The notes: generated by a model not told the origin, from the sequence alone. A stretch of DNA of 55,369 bases from Welwitschia mirabilis (GCA_051453625.1 JBOZIK010000001.1:248295314-248350682), one strand, 5' to 3'; shown: positions 24,715-38,180, counted from the first letter of the stretch. Numbers and translations are program-made.

Positions 24715-25030
24715 TAACACCTTTTTGCATCATTTATTTTGAGAAAATGCCTCAAAGAACTTTTGAGGGGAGCACTAAGTGCCTTAAAATGTCATTTAAG
24801 GCGTTTTTAAAAAACTAGCTCAAAAGACCTTTAAACTTGTTTCTTCATTAGACACTACAGAAGGCCTTTTAAGGCATTTCTTGAATGAATGCCTCAAAAA
24901 GCATTTTCTTTGAAATGCCTTAAAAGGATATTAGCTTTTAAGGTGAGGTTTTTTGAAGCGTTTTATAAAGAAACACCTTAAAAGCATTTAAGGCATTTTT
25001 TAAGACCTTAAAAGCCTATTTCTTGTAGTG
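24715..25030 (-). repeat. right terminal and subterminal repeats of CACTA element 1
   Basis: Many AAATGCCTTAAAA and AAGGCATTT motifs lead to the terminus CTATTTCTTGTAGTG at 25030. A CACTACAG sequence at 24853 faces this terminus, so 24853-25030 (178 bp) could itself be a small CACTA-type MITE. The block GGCTTTTAAGGTGAGGTTTTTT-type text (24934 onward) recurs near the right end of element 2 at 33249. Confidence 0.72.
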
Positions 25031-25585
25031 TTAGCCTAAAATAATTAAATATAAATGTTAATCTTTACATATTAATATTAATCCCTATCCTTATATGTGT
25101 TTTTTTGGTATTTTTCTTTACTTTTCTCATATTTAACTTTAATTTTTGTATTTCAGGTTTAAAATTAAAAATTACATTTACTCTAAATAAATCACATTTT
25201 TTATTAAAAATAAGTCTTAGTTGGTGATAAGCATATATAGCCTTACATAAACATGGATAGATGTCAGACTACACTACCCTCTAAACTTATTGTATAATAT
25301 TTAAACTACCTTAAATATGACATTTAAAACATATGAAGAGTCATCTCTCTCTTAAGAAAAAATGTCTTATGTACCCTAAGGTCCAAATTCTCATATATTC
25401 CTTTGTAATTAAGAGTATATTAGATAAAAGCCATAAGAATAGTGGTAGGAGCTACTTGGGTTTTATCATCAAGTTAATAGAGAGGCATATGTATAATAAA
25501 TTATCAAAATTTACTAAGGTATAAGTAGATCATCAACATTGCATGGTACTCTTTCTTAAGTGGGATATAAAATTGAAGTAACTGA
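25031..25585. other. 555-bp spacer between the two CACTA elements
   Basis: AT-rich, no gene recognised. A 63-codon open frame at 25333-25524 has no identifiable domain. Confidence 0.4.
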
Positions 25586-25760
25586 TACTACTAGAAATAT
25601 ATACTTTTAAGATATTTATTTTAACAAACACCTCAAGTATAGAGATTTTTAAGGAATTTATTTTAATGAATGCCTTAAATAGAACTAACGAAACTTTTTT
25701 AAAGGTATTTAAAGAAATGAACATCTTAAAAAAGAGTTATAAAATAAGCTCACTTTATTA
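25586..25760 (+). repeat. left end of CACTA element 2
   Basis: The terminus and AATGCCTTAAAT-type motifs match the left end of element 1 in order and spacing. Confidence 0.65.
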
Positions 25761-28700
25761 AAAAAGTCATTTCTTTCATTTTTTTGAGTTTCATCTTTTA
25801 TTTCACTTTGCATGTTTTGTTTTCACTTGGTTTCCCTAATTCTTGCATGTTTTTGTAATACCTATGTTTTGCCCTAATGCCTGCATGTTGCATTTCATTT
25901 CCTTTAATTTCCTTTTCCACTTCCCTTTTATGCTCGGGTGTGAAAGGGGTAGGTTCTATAGGGATGTAAACTCGAGGTGCTGAGACTTATGATGTTAGAA
26001 AGAAGAATGAAAAAACTTCTTCTTTTTCTTCTTTTATTATTTCTTTCTTTAAATGGTCAAAGCGTTAGATTTAAATTTCATATTTTAAAAGATTGAAATG
26101 AAGAACTTTGATATTGATATCATTCTAAATAGACTACCTCTCTCTCACATTGGATATTTCATTTCTAAATATTATAATTTTCAAGTTTTTAATTTTTGAA
26201 GGGCAGCATATCTTCAACTTCTTTTTCAATAGAGGTGATATTAGCATCAACATATGTTTTAGTTTTATTTTTCTTTTTATCATAGCCAATATAGAGCAAG
26301 AAAATTTAAGTATATTAAAGGTAAAATCTTTTGAAGAATCTTCAGATACAAATGTTAATGAAATGCTAACGAATCAAGACTTTCACTTGGATTCTCCATC
26401 CTGAGCTACTTCAAAAACTTAAATGGATCTATATCAATAGAGGGACTCAAATAAGACATCCTCATCTTTATAAATAAATGCTCTATCTAAACTTTCATCT
26501 ATTTGTCTTCTCTCTACATCTCTTTTTTTAGGGTTGTTTCATTTTCTTTTCTTATTTTTATTTTGATTTATTTTTGAATTTTTGTTTAATGTATTCCTAT
26601 GTTTTTTTCTGTTTCTTGTAATGGCATTTTGGACCTCTTTCTATGTTTCCATTCAACTGTCATCGAAGCAGCATTACTTTACCCTAACAAACAGGGAAAT
26701 ATTGACTGAGAACATGATTTTTCTTTTTTCTATTACAAGTGTTACATTATTTCTTTAATCATTTCTCTTTTGATTATAAATTAAGCAAGTATTTTCAAAC
26801 TCATTTTTAGTGTCTTTCTTACAAAGATATACCTATTGTTTTTAATGTGAAGCTACTAGAGAAGAATGCGACATTCATTCACTATGTTTTTTATCAAAAT
26901 TGAAGAGAAGAAATAGAGGTTGAGTACACTAGATATGTTTTTATGTTATTTAATAATTCAAGAATTCCTTTGTACATGTAATATATTTGTTCCAGTTCAT
27001 TATTATTATTTCCTTCTAATGCATCACTTACCATGGTTTCTACAAGTTCTTTCTTATCATTTATTAGTTTCATTTATTGATAGAGCACTATTTTAATTAG
27101 TAATTTTTTCTTATTTATCAGTTATTCCTCTTTAGAGTGTTGGATGCTAAATATTTCCATTGTTTTAGTTTCACATTTTTCTTCCATCATTCAAAGGATA
27201 CTAGTAGTGAGAGATTGTTGGATAACTGAGAAATTTTATTGGCCTTTTTTTTTGATTTTCAATTCAAACCAAAAATATTTCTCTATTTGTTACTTTACTT
27301 AAAAACTATTTAAGACTCTTTTAATAATTTCCAATATCAAATGAGCTTGCAAGTTCTATAATTTAGTTATTTTGTTTTAGCTTAAAAAATTCCTAAAAGT
27401 TTCTAAAGTGTCTTAGTGTTTTCTACTAGCTTGTAACTTTTATCAACATTTTGAAGAAAGTGTCCAAAATGGGTTGTGGAGCAAAGAAAAGGAAAGGAAT
27501 TAGAGGCATTATGAAAGGACTACAAATGAGAAAATTAATTTGTCTTGTATTTAAATTTTCTTATTATGTGTACTAGTTAAGGTGTCATGCACTTTTTTGT
27601 ATGTGTTTGTTGAAAGATATTATCTATATGCTATAAGAAATAAATTGTATTAAGGATTAGTATCTCATAATTGATATTAACTATTTCCTTTGTAGATTTC
27701 ACTTATGATACACTTTCTTTTATAATGTATTTATCACTTATGAATTAGAAGTGATAATCCCATATGAATTCATATCGAATGATGGTGAAAAGGCAAAGGA
27801 AACTACTTCTGATTCCAGTATTAAGTGATCATTTCAAGGTCATTTCCCATCAATAAGGGGTATACCTCATAGGTATGAAATTCTTACTAAAAATCTAATG
27901 GGTTCTTCACATGTTCCCTATGCACATTAAGAGGTCTTGGGTCAAACTAGTAGTTCAAATCCTACACTAAATTATGAACAAGCTGAGAGGCCATTAGATA
28001 TTAAGTTACAAAACTAGACTAATCACATTTTAAATTCATGTACGAAATAGACTCCTAGAATTTTATAGCTTTATGTATCATTGTTGAAACCTTAATATTA
28101 AACAACATTAAAGAAGAAAAGAGGAAGGGGGTACTAAAAATGTAATTACCATATCAACTCCTTTCATGTCTAAACTCAAAATCAAAGCCCCAAGTCTCAA
28201 AACCTCCCATATCCTATATGCTTAGGGTTGTATGAAATAAGCACCCTCTAACATGTTAAGAAGGCCAAAAATCCTCATGTAAGAAGATTTCTTCTAAAGG
28301 AATCTGGATGTGATTCACTCATTTACCATACCTACTAGTGTTTGTAATTGTTATTAGTACTTGCTCTTTCTTATTCAATTGAAGGAATTCTTCTTCAGCT
28401 GTATAAGCTTGTTACATTTTCCACAAATCACATATCCTTCAACTTTTATCTTGGTTGTATATAATCTATCTAATATATATGAGAATGATCATTCTTTTGT
28501 GACATCTAACATTTTATCATGCAAGGAAAATCTTATAGATGTCTTCCTTAAATCCTCTACAATTAAGTCAATAGACATTAACTTCTACACAACTCTACTT
28601 GTAATGTTATCCAAAAGTATTTCCTTCATGCATTACCTACTCAACTTTGCCAACAAGATTCTTATTTTATCCCATAGAACATTTTCCAATACTTTCAACT

Positions 28701-31700
28701 ATTTACTAAGGATACTACACTTGGTCATGTTAGAGTTTTGCCTTCCCGATTGATGTGTTAGTGAAGCCAAAACTATATTTTTATGCTTCATTATTTATTT
28801 TTTAGTTGTAATCCATTTAATGTTGTATAAGTGAGCTTTTTAATTAAGTTGATTTTGGTTATTAGAGTGTTTCATTTTAAACTATGTTTAAGGACATATT
28901 CCAAAAATAAATTTAGGATTCTCTAAACTTTCTAATCCTGTCTATGTAAGCCTGCATATGTATTTACACGCTTATCGGCAAGAAACATCAAAATCATGGG
29001 AGGTATAATTACTTTCATTACAATTAATTAAGCATCTAATTCATAAAATTTGTTAAAAACTTATCTTAAAGGCATAAAATAGAGCAAAGTTTTTCTACTA
29101 TAATTATTAATGAACACAATGCCACTCAAAGATGTTTTAGAAAGGGTACCAACTACACCAAAATAGACATGTAGTTTTCTTCCTTTCTAATCTAAACCAG
29201 ATACTATAAAGCCCTCTTTCTTGTTTTTAACAATAAGATAATCCTCATAGAAATCAAATAAATTAGAAAAGAAACTAGGAAGAAGATCTTTAGCAATAGA
29301 AACTTTCATATGTGTCTCATTGAGATATTCTACTCATTGATGCAAGGGAACATTATCAAAAAAAAAAAACATCATTTAGGCTTTCATTTCTTTAGCTCTT
29401 CTTTCCTTTCTTCCATGCATTGATATGGTTTCATTTATGCTCTTTTTACTATATTTACTTTTAAGAGTGGTTCTACAACTAGGGTCATCTACTTATTTAG
29501 AGGAAATTAGCTTCTTAGATACTTCAAACACATGACATAGATTAATCAAAGTGAAGAGTCTTTGTTACTTCCTTCTTGTAGCATAATAAAATGCATCCAC
29601 ATGACCTGTCAAAGTCTCCTAAATGGATTTACTTTCAGCCTTATATTTTCTACTACACCTTAATTGCTAATAAGTCTTCTCATGTCTTCCTTCTTTTTGT
29701 AGAAATCCCAATAGATATTCTGGATACTAGATTTGCCTCTGCTTTTGTTTCTTCCACTAGAATCTATTTACTATGGACATTAGTAAATATCAATGGTAAG
29801 ATTTATGTAAAGACTTTCTAATAGAAGTGGATTATCTATGACATTTGACATGTAGTATGATAGTGTAAAGAGTGTTAAACTAGTTAAGAAATTTAATTAA
29901 CATAATAGTTAGTGTTATCGACAACAATGTTCCTTTTGGTAAAGAATTGAAAAGAGATATTAGATGTAGATTTGCAAGATACATAATTTGCAGGTCAGTT
30001 AACCATGTAAAAAATCATTTCATCTCATCTAAATGGGATGGATTCTTCATCCTAATTTTTAAAACTCTTATGATTTTTGGGTAGCTACTATATAACTTGG
30101 ACCAAAGACAAGTATTATAGCATTGGTAAGGGATTCTTTACCACTGCATGTTTCTACATATTGAGGTTTCTTGGTAGCTTTTAATGGATTTTCTTACCAT
30201 GATCTTATATATAAAAGCTTCAAAGGATAACTCTCATAAATTTAATTCATTAAACCTTGCTGCTATGTGGTTAAATTATTGGAAGTAATTAGACAAAGTA
30301 AGAGTTAGGATTTTAGAGGTTCTAAAATATTTTTACTCACATATGAGAAACCATTTCAATAACATGAGTAAAACATGCTTACTAAGTTTTTAGTTTGATT
30401 TTTTTTGAAGGCACAACATGTGTATTAACTTTTTAATATGAAAATCCAAATAGAATGCTAAAATTAGTTAATCATTTATCATAACTAGGCTAATTAAATA
30501 ATTGAATTAGCATCAAATACAATTTTTTTGGTTATTGAAGTTATTATTTTTGGATGAGAGTTAGAGACTAACATCTATGAAATAAGGCGGAATTTCATTA
30601 GTAGGAACCAACTCTATATTTTAGTAGTTTGTAATTTAATATGTAATAATTTTTGGATGTATAGATGGCTTTACGATTTTCTTATCTTTAATGTTTAGCA
30701 TTGTTTCTCTTCAAAAGTATAGTATTGAGCATCTCTTGGACTATTTTTCTTAAGTTACATGAANNNNNNNNNNNNNNNNNNNNNNNNNNNNNNNNNNNNN
30801 NNNNNNNNNNNNNNNNNNNNNNNNNNNNNNNNNNNNNNNNNNNNNNNNNNNNNNNNNNNNNNNNNNNNNNNNNNNNNNNNNNNNNNNNNNNNNNNNNNNN
30901 NNNNNNNNNNNNNNNNNNNNNNNNNNNNNNNNNNNNNNNNNNNNNNNNNNNNNNNNNNNNNNNNNNNNNNNNNNNNNNNNNNNNNNNNNNNATAATGTAG
31001 GTTGTTTAACTTGGATTACATCAAATACTAAGGTTGATAAACCAAGCAAAGAAAAAGATAATCGACAAGGGTAAAAATTAAAGATAGATTTAGTTAATGT
31101 TTCTAGTTATAAAATCACTTTTTTACCTTTGATATGGTAACACATTATTATTTTTATCATGATATGTTTTGAAACTTGATATACTAGATCTGATATAAAA
31201 TAATACTTCCCTTTTACTTTACTTTATTTAAAGATATTTAAAATGCATTTTATTTATCTTTATAGACATGCATATCTAGTTTTATGTTTCTAATTATTTT
31301 AATTTTACAATCCCTTTTCTAGTCTTAGTTTATTTCCTTTTTAATTTTAAGTTTGATAGCTTTATATCTTTTGTGAGTTCTCTTTATGACCTTTGCACGT
31401 GCATTTGAAACTTGCACTCTAGGTTTCCCTTATGTATTATTTTAGTAGGTAGCCTTCCTTCTTATATCTAGGAGAAGAAATATTTCCATATTCAAAAGGA
31501 ACTTTCATCCTTGTTATCTTTAGATTTAACTCATTTTCGATGTTCCTCACTCGTATAGAATTTATCTAGCATTAGTTGTATAAGTTTTACAACAATTTTT
31601 ATAGCTAAACAACCTCTCTAAATCCTGTTCTTTGGATATTTTCAAATAATTCACCATGTTTAAATATGAAAGGCCAAAAACCTAAACAAAATTAAGATAT

Positions 31701-33109
31701 GCTTTCAAAATCCTTTTATTCTTATATTAACATTTATCCTAATTGTCTAGGGCATATTAGAAAACATGAAGGCTACTCTATTGATTTGGAATTGAAAGAA
31801 AAACATAATCAGTACCTTTAAGACCAAGATTTAAACTTTAATGATCCTTTTGAAGTTGAGGAAAAAAACTTTCTTTAGGTATATTCCATTACTTTGCTTG
31901 TTTTTCACACAAATTAAACTGCAAAAAGGTCCTTTTATTATTACTCAACTATTTTCTTAGGAAAAATTAAGGAAAAAAATAATGAAAAATACATTAATAG
32001 AGGACAAAAGCCTATCAACTACCAGTTGAAAGGGGAGAAAAAGTAGTTTTTTAATTTATCTTCTCCTTTCCCTCCTTGCTAAGGATGCCTCTATAAGATG
32101 AAAAAGACTTCTGCTCACTTGTAGAATAGAATGAAACCATTATCATTATCAAGCCTTAACCTTTGTTTCCATAACATTACCATTTTAAACTTTTAGTTTG
32201 GATGGCATGCCATTTATAGGTTTCATAGGAATTTTAGCATTTTAAAACAAATTAGTTTCCTCTAGTATGTTATTCATCATAAATTTCTATTGTGATGTGC
32301 AATAGTTGAAATGCTAATTACAACTTATTTGCCTTTATCTCTTGTAGATTATTAGTATTCTCAATTAATATAGAAGATCTACCTTTAGCTCTTATAGATT
32401 GTCAGCATCCTCAATTAATATAGAAGCTTCTAGAGCAATGTATATATGGTAGTCATGCTACCTTTCTTCTTCTAGTTTTTTGAAGCATTGTTTGTAATTT
32501 TCTTCATGTTTTAGATGTTTGAATGTAAAGCTATGAATTATTTGATGACATTTTAATTTTCTAGGACATTCTTAGTATAGTTCTTTCCCATTCTCACTTT
32601 GTTTTTCTTCACTAGATTCTGATAAAGTTATCAAAAGAGCAATAAACACTTAGTTTTGAGCATGTTTCACATTGCTTAGTTTATTTCAATGTTACCATGT
32701 TTTTTATTTTTCTGTCCATCTCTGGTGATTGTGAAGACCTCAAATGGGCTATTTATACAAGTTTTTTAAGTTTTTATCCATTGATAATCCTTTCAATGAC
32801 AAGCATTTAGCTTCAGTAGGAATGTCTTTGCTCCTTAAGTTCAAGTCATAGATGGGCAGATAGTTATCAATGAAGCTATTCTCGTAGTTTTTGATCATTA
32901 TTTAAGCTAAGACAATGTTTATACATTTAGATGTGTGGAGGAAAATGGTTCTAAATTAAGATATAACTCATACTCAACCCTGTCCCTTGTTTTACTTATC
33001 TTTTTATATATTTGAATTTCATTTAATTTAGGCTTTATTTCAAATTTTTTAATCTTGAGACCTACTAATGCTACTTAAAATCCTAGCTTATTTTTTAAAT
33101 TTTTTTCTA
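25761..33109. other. internal region of CACTA element 2, no recognised gene
   Basis: About 7.3 kb of AT-rich sequence. The longest frames (28361-28753 plus, 130 codons, Leu/Phe/Ser-rich; 26150-26404 plus; 29591-29821 plus) show no domain I can name. A short basic frame near 27480 (AKKRKGIRGIMKGLQMRKL) resembles the basic stretch of the second ORF of plant CACTA elements, but this is too short to rely on. The stretch 27770-28000 and the minus strand of 29100-29560 keep some coding texture and may be transposon exons. Confidence 0.35.
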
Positions 33110-33375
33110 GGATAATACCTTTAGGTCTTTTAAGATGTTTCTTAAAAAATCTTAAAAGGATTTTTAAGGAATTTTTTCAAGATATTTCTTAAAAGGCCTT
33201 TTTGAGGCATTTTTATTAAAATGCCTTAAAAATGCCTTAAAAGCTTATTGGCTTTTAAGGTGAGGTTTTTTAAATCATTTTGTGAAGAAATGCCTTAAAA
33301 TATTTTAAGGAATTTTTAAAGACCTTTTAAGGCATGTTAGAAATGCCTTAGAAGCCTTTATTTCTAATTGTAAAA
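33110..33375 (-). repeat. right end of CACTA element 2
   Basis: A dense array of CTTAAAAGG / AAATGCCTTAAAA motifs. The block from 33249 (GGCTTTTAAGGTGAGGTTTT) is nearly the same as the one at 24934 in element 1. Confidence 0.7.
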
Positions 33376-33997
33376 CTAGCTAATGACTTGGATGACCCAT
33401 TTAGATGATTCATATTTTATTTTTTCACTCCCTTAGGAGATAAGGATACCATCCTTAAAGAGGATGTGATTACTACTTGAATTCATAAGAAAACTCTAAA
33501 ATTAACATATCTGCATTTTCATATTTAATAATCAAAATTAGGGCACTTGCATTAAAATTTAACTCACTCACATTAAGAACATTTTAAAAAAGTATCTTTG
33601 TTTGTTTTTGTATGCATAGGATTTCTACTATTTAGGAGGTTTATTTTAGTTTTCATACATTGTGATTTGGATAGATCACTAAGATTTTGGGGCTTAATTC
33701 CATTTTGTTATTACTATACATCTTCATCATGAACTTTTTCTATCTCTTTGATTTTATTGCTTTATTACTTGGATATATCACTTGAACTTGTGGATGAAAG
33801 TAAGATTTATTTTTCTATAACTATACCATTATCTTCATTTTTTCTTGTTTTCCTTCTTTTTAGGTTCTTTGATAAGATTTTTTATGTGTTAAATAGATCA
33901 TTTTTCATAGTTGATATGGGTAAGATCCCTCTAGAATTCAAATTTACTCCATAACTTATTAAAATCTCTTCTATTTTTTTTCCTCTAAATTTGTCAT

Positions 33998-34960
33998 GGC
34001 TTCAATGTCAAAAGGTAGATTCCACATGTTATTAAAACGTTTTACACTAGTATTGACTATACGAATTATGACCAACCTTAAGATAACTTGATATGATGAT
34101 CAAAATTGGAAGGAATGGAATGAAGATTTCATGTCTATAGTGCATATTTATGGATTTGATCAATATTTTTTGGAAAATCACATGCTTCTTTTTAGAATCT
34201 AGGTAAAGAAAATGCATGGCAAGTCATTAATAGCAAACTCATAGATATAATGTATAAATTAATAGCCACTTAGCATACAAAGTTGGTTGATTGAAGTAAG
34301 TTTATTTATACCAATTGTTATACTTTACAAGATATATTTAATGTGAATAATGATCTAGAACTAATCAATCTCATCATGAGCTTGAATAACCTTCATTATA
34401 AGAGAGGCAAAATGTATCATCTCATAGTTTAGATGATGGATATTAAGGTAAAGGTTATTAAGATAAGGGATTTTAAAGAATCAAGTTTGCATTCATTACA
34501 TTAATATAGTTCATTACTATTTAAAGGATTCCTCTCTTCATAGCCACATTCTATCTCTTCATGAAAGTAAGAAACTATCTAATATACGCATTAACTTGCT
34601 TAGTAAGAATCTTATTAACACAAAAGCATAATTTAACTTCATAATCTCTTTATCCTTAGGTGTAAAATTCAAATTTTTTCATTCTTAGGAACTTCCTCAT
34701 TAACATAAATAATTTTCTAGCAACTCTCATTTGCAAAAGATATGGCATTATGATAAGGGTAAGACTTTGTAATAATAACAAACTAAGAAGCCTAATTAGA
34801 TTCAGCTAAATAAGAAGCAAGTTTAACATATTGCTAATTCAAATAAAAACAAATATTAATGCTCAGGATGTGAAAGATAAGGTTATATCACAAACTTCTA
34901 TAGGATACCTTGAGACAAGATAAATTCTAATGTAGTTATTAATGAATCTAATTCCATTAA
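33998..34960 (+). pseudogene. Ty1/copia gag (second copia element)
   Basis: The frame starts near ATGGCTTCAATG (33998). The diagnostic text is DDQNWKEWNEDFMSIVHIYG (about 34100), where copia gag has the W...W...M...L/I pattern of its N-terminal domain. It continues with ESKKLSNIRINLLS near 34563. Many stops and frame changes make it non-functional. It is followed in order by protease, integrase, RT and RNase H remnants of the same element. Confidence 0.6.
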
Positions 34961-35029
34961 TGCTATTGAAAATTTTGAGTTAAAGGTAGTTTTTATTAAT
35001 TTTGACTATGTGGGTATGAGTGACTACAT

Positions 35030-36110
35030 ACCTCATGATGAGACATGGATTCTTGACATAGTTGTTATTTATCATACGACTTATGAGCATGATTATTTTA
35101 ATGAATTTATCAAAGATTCAAGTTAGGTTTATTTGGTAAATAGAATTCTAGTTCCACTGGAAGATATGATCATATTATCCTTAACTTGACATTGCCCTCT
35201 CCACATACTCTTTCTAATGTTTTGTGTGTACCTTCTTTGGAGTTGTATCTTCTCTCACTCTCCACTATAATGTAAGAAGATCACTTAATGTTTATTACAA
35301 AGCACTTATTGGACATTTATGATTGCAATCAATAACTAGTTATGAAAGTCTACATGAATGGAAATCTTATTCGTCTTCATGGTTATATTAACATATAGGA
35401 TATTTCTTGCATAGTTTCCTAAGATGAGGTCTTTTCCTTGCTACTATGGCACTATTAATTAGGACATCCTACTTCTCACATCATGAATATAATGTATGAG
35501 AATGGCCATCAATGCCTTTTGTCCCTTTTATGGGATTTTCCTTGATATGAAACATGTATACTGAGCAAAACAAGTTGATAGTGGTTTGCACTATGTGAGT
35601 GGAATTCTAATCGAAAGCTTCTTCTTATTCATTATGATCTATGTGAACCTACGTCATTTATTTCTCCCCATGACTTTTGTTATTTTATCTCTCTTGATGA
35701 TGACTATTTCCAAATGACTTGGATGTATTTCATTAAATTTAAGTCTTAGACCTTGGACATTTTTAAAAAGTTTAAAACTAAAGTGAAAAGTAAGCTAATT
35801 ATCGAATTAAAAATTTTCACTTGAATAATAATGATGTATATACATCCACCAAGGACTTTCTTTTTTCCAAATAAATTCATCATTTGAATACCTAACCTTG
35901 GACATCTTAAGAAAAATGGCATTACTGAGTGATCTACTTGCATTCCATGATGTATTTTAATGGCTATAAGATCTATTTTTTGTATGAATCATTAAATTCA
36001 ATTATACATCTTAATAACAATATTGGTTAATATAATAAAAAAGGAGTATCTCCAATTGAGAAGTGGTATGGGTAAAAGCCAAAGTTAAACCATTTTTGTA
36101 TTTTTAGTTC
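35030..36110 (+). pseudogene. Ty1/copia protease and integrase remnants (second copia element)
   Basis: Protease: DETWILDIVVIYHTT at 35038-35082, where the family has WILDSGAS.HM; the active-site DSGA is destroyed. Integrase: GHPTSHIMNIM near 35463, then RKLLLIHYDLCEPTSFISPH (from 35614), DFCYFISLDDDYFQMTWMYF and KFKTKVKSK. These correspond to the H-x-D-x-x-G-P and FIDD.S..TWVYF motifs of copia integrase. The open frame 36301-36507 lies in the linker toward RT. Stops are common. Confidence 0.75.
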
Positions 36111-36699
36111 TAAGTGCTATATCTATATTTCACGTGAACATTACGATAAATTTGGAGCATATTCTCACATTGGCATCTTTATAGAATATCTAATAGACTA
36201 GAAGGATTATCAAATGCATTTTTTAGAGAATCATAAGATCGTTGTTTCTTGTAATATCATCTTTTTAGAGATTTCAAACAATGATTTTTGACCTAATTTT
36301 TTGAAGATTTATCCTTTCTCTAATCTAGTAACCATCTTGAACACTCAATATCCTACTATTAATAGGGGAGATGTATCCACTAGTCTTGCTCTAGTTCCTT
36401 TTATTAGTATGACTTCTTTACAACATATAGGAATTAAGAAATTTTATGCTCTACGCAAGGTTAATCATAGTTCTAGTAGTAAATTAATAGATTATCTGAC
36501 TAAATAAGTACAAGTACTCAGAAATGACATCAAAGTACTTGGTTATAATTTACTTTCTAAGATGTTCATAATGATGGAAAGTTAAAATTAGAACTATACA
36601 TGGCTCATATACATTTCATCATGATGATGATGATAAACTTCATTTAACTTTTAATGGTGAACCAAAATCATTTAAAAATTCTATTGAACATGAATATTG

Positions 36700-38180
36700 A
36701 ATAAAATCTATACAAAAAAAATATAATAGTCTTATTAGAAATGGTACTTAGGAGTTGGTAGCTCTTCTACTAGGACACATAGTGTTACCTAAAAAATGTA
36801 TTTTTTATAAGAAATATAATGTAGCTAACACCTTTGAGTAACATAAAGCTTGACTTGTTAATGTAGGCTTATGATAGAAGAAAGGATTTAACTATGATAA
36901 ATTCTTTACTCTAATAGTAACATGGGCTATTATTAGAATAGGGATTACCTTGTCAAAATAAAAGTAATGGAAGAAAAATTACCTTTCTTCATGGATATTT
37001 AAAAGAATAAATCTACATGACATAATAAAAGGATTTGGAGAAAAAGGTAAAGGCAATGAGGTGTATACATTTATCAAGTCCTTATATAGGCTAAAATAAG
37101 CATTGAGATCTTAGTTCACTAATCTTGTAAATTATTTGAGTTTAATTGTATTTAGAATATGTAATTATTAAGATGTGGATGTTATGTTATTCATAAGATC
37201 TAATGGATAAAGGTCTACATAGATTGTAATATATGTAGATGATATATTAATAACTAGAAGTGATGAAGAAGATGTGAAAAAAACAAAATAGCATTAAATA
37301 AGGCATTCAAAATTTCTAATCTCAAATTGGCTATATTATACTTAGGTGTAAAAATTATTCATCAAAAGGAGGAAATCTTCTTAACTCAATAGAATTATAT
37401 CAAAGATGTAATCTAGAAGTGTGGACTAGAAGACCTGACAGAAGATATAAAGCCTTTTAGAAAAAAGTGGCAAAATATCTACTGATGAAGACACAGATCC
37501 TGAAAATAAAATAGAATACACAATAATAGTAATAAGACTAATTTACATAACTAATACTACACCAGAAATATCATGTGTTATTGGTATTTTATTAACATAT
37601 CTTCCTGCACCTAAGGTTACTCATCTGAATGCCATAAAGAGAGTATTGAGATACCTATAAAGAAGATAAAGGAGTTAGGTTTCACCTATAAAAGAAACTC
37701 CCAATTCATTCTCAACTAATACTTTAACTGAAATTTCACTAAATAAAATAGCACCTCATTATGAATGTCAAGGTATATCATCTTCTTGGGAACATTACAT
37801 TTGTCTTAGTGGTCATAATATCAAAAGATTATAGTATGATCTTTTGCTAAAGTTGAATGTACAACTGCATCCAGAGCATGAAGAGAAATCAAGTGGCTGA
37901 GAAAAGTTAGAAGTAGTGTATCAAAAATAGACTAAGGTAAGGTAACTTTTTAGCAATAATTAATTAGCAATTTGCATAATGGAGAATATAGTGCAAGATG
38001 ATATGATAAAACACCTTTGTGTTGGGGTCAACAAAATTAGAAAAATCATATAGAATGAAGTTATTGCATTAGTATACTATTTGACCATAGAACAAGCTAC
38101 TAATATACATACCAAATTACTTGGTCAAAAGAAGTTCTAGTATTTTCAATCTAAGGTTGGACTAATGATGAGTTGATTTA
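36700..38180 (+). pseudogene. Ty1/copia reverse transcriptase and RNase H (second copia element)
   Basis: RT begins with NSLIRNGT-stop-ELVALL (Trp expected at the stop). Then follow LPKKCIFYKKYN, HKA-stop-LVNVG and KKGFNYDKFFT, matching the W.LV..P.....KWV.K.K...RYKARLVAKG pattern. The catalytic motif IYVDDILIT is intact at 37229-37255 (YVDD at 37232-37243). RNase H shows SFAKVECTTASRA-stop-REIKWLRKV near 37840-37915, matching the S.AEAEY.A...A..E..WL motif. The end reads TIEQATNIHTKLLGQKKF (38085), equivalent to QLADIFTK.L. About 4.2 kb in total with gag, so most of the element is present. Confidence 0.85.

Larger units (their letters stand above)
15137..25030. mobile_element. CACTA (En/Spm)-like DNA transposon 1 carrying a captured host gene fragment
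   Basis: The left end begins TATTTATAGAAATATAAG, a decayed CACTACTAGAAATATA-type terminus. It is followed by repeated AAGGCATTT / AAATGCCTTAAA subterminal motifs to about 15370. The right end finishes CTATTTCTTGTAGTG at 25030 after the same motifs, as in CACTA elements with terminal CACTACAAGAAAT repeats. The two ends are about 9.9 kb apart, and a second element of the same family with matching left and right ends follows at 25586-33375, which supports pairing them. No TNP2-like transposase is recognisable. Inside are a dicarboxylate translocator fragment, a copia fragment and several gaps. A 3-bp target duplication is not clear. The alternative is that the two ends belong to separate, smaller elements. 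Confidence 0.6.
25586..33375. mobile_element. CACTA (En/Spm)-like DNA transposon 2
   Basis: The left end starts TACTACTAGAAATATATA (first C of CACTACTAG changed to T), followed by subterminal repeats to about 25760. The right end (33110-33375) carries the same AAGGCATTT family and finishes near TTTATTTCTAATTGTA, a decayed ATTTCTTGTAGTG. It is in the same orientation as element 1 and about 7.8 kb long. Just inside the left end it has a TTTCACTTTGCATG...TTTTCACTTGG region that resembles TTTGCACTTCACTGTGTTTCACTTCG in element 1. No transposase could be read. It contains a 228-N gap at 30764-30991. Confidence 0.58.

Noticed and set aside
27460-27560. Basic-rich frame as the second ORF of a CACTA element
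   Set aside because: The resemblance rests on a run of Lys/Arg residues shorter than 20 and no further motif supports it.
28361-28753. 130-codon plus-strand open frame in CACTA element 2
   Set aside because: It is the longest gap-free frame there, but I see no family motif. It is mentioned within the region description and not called a gene.
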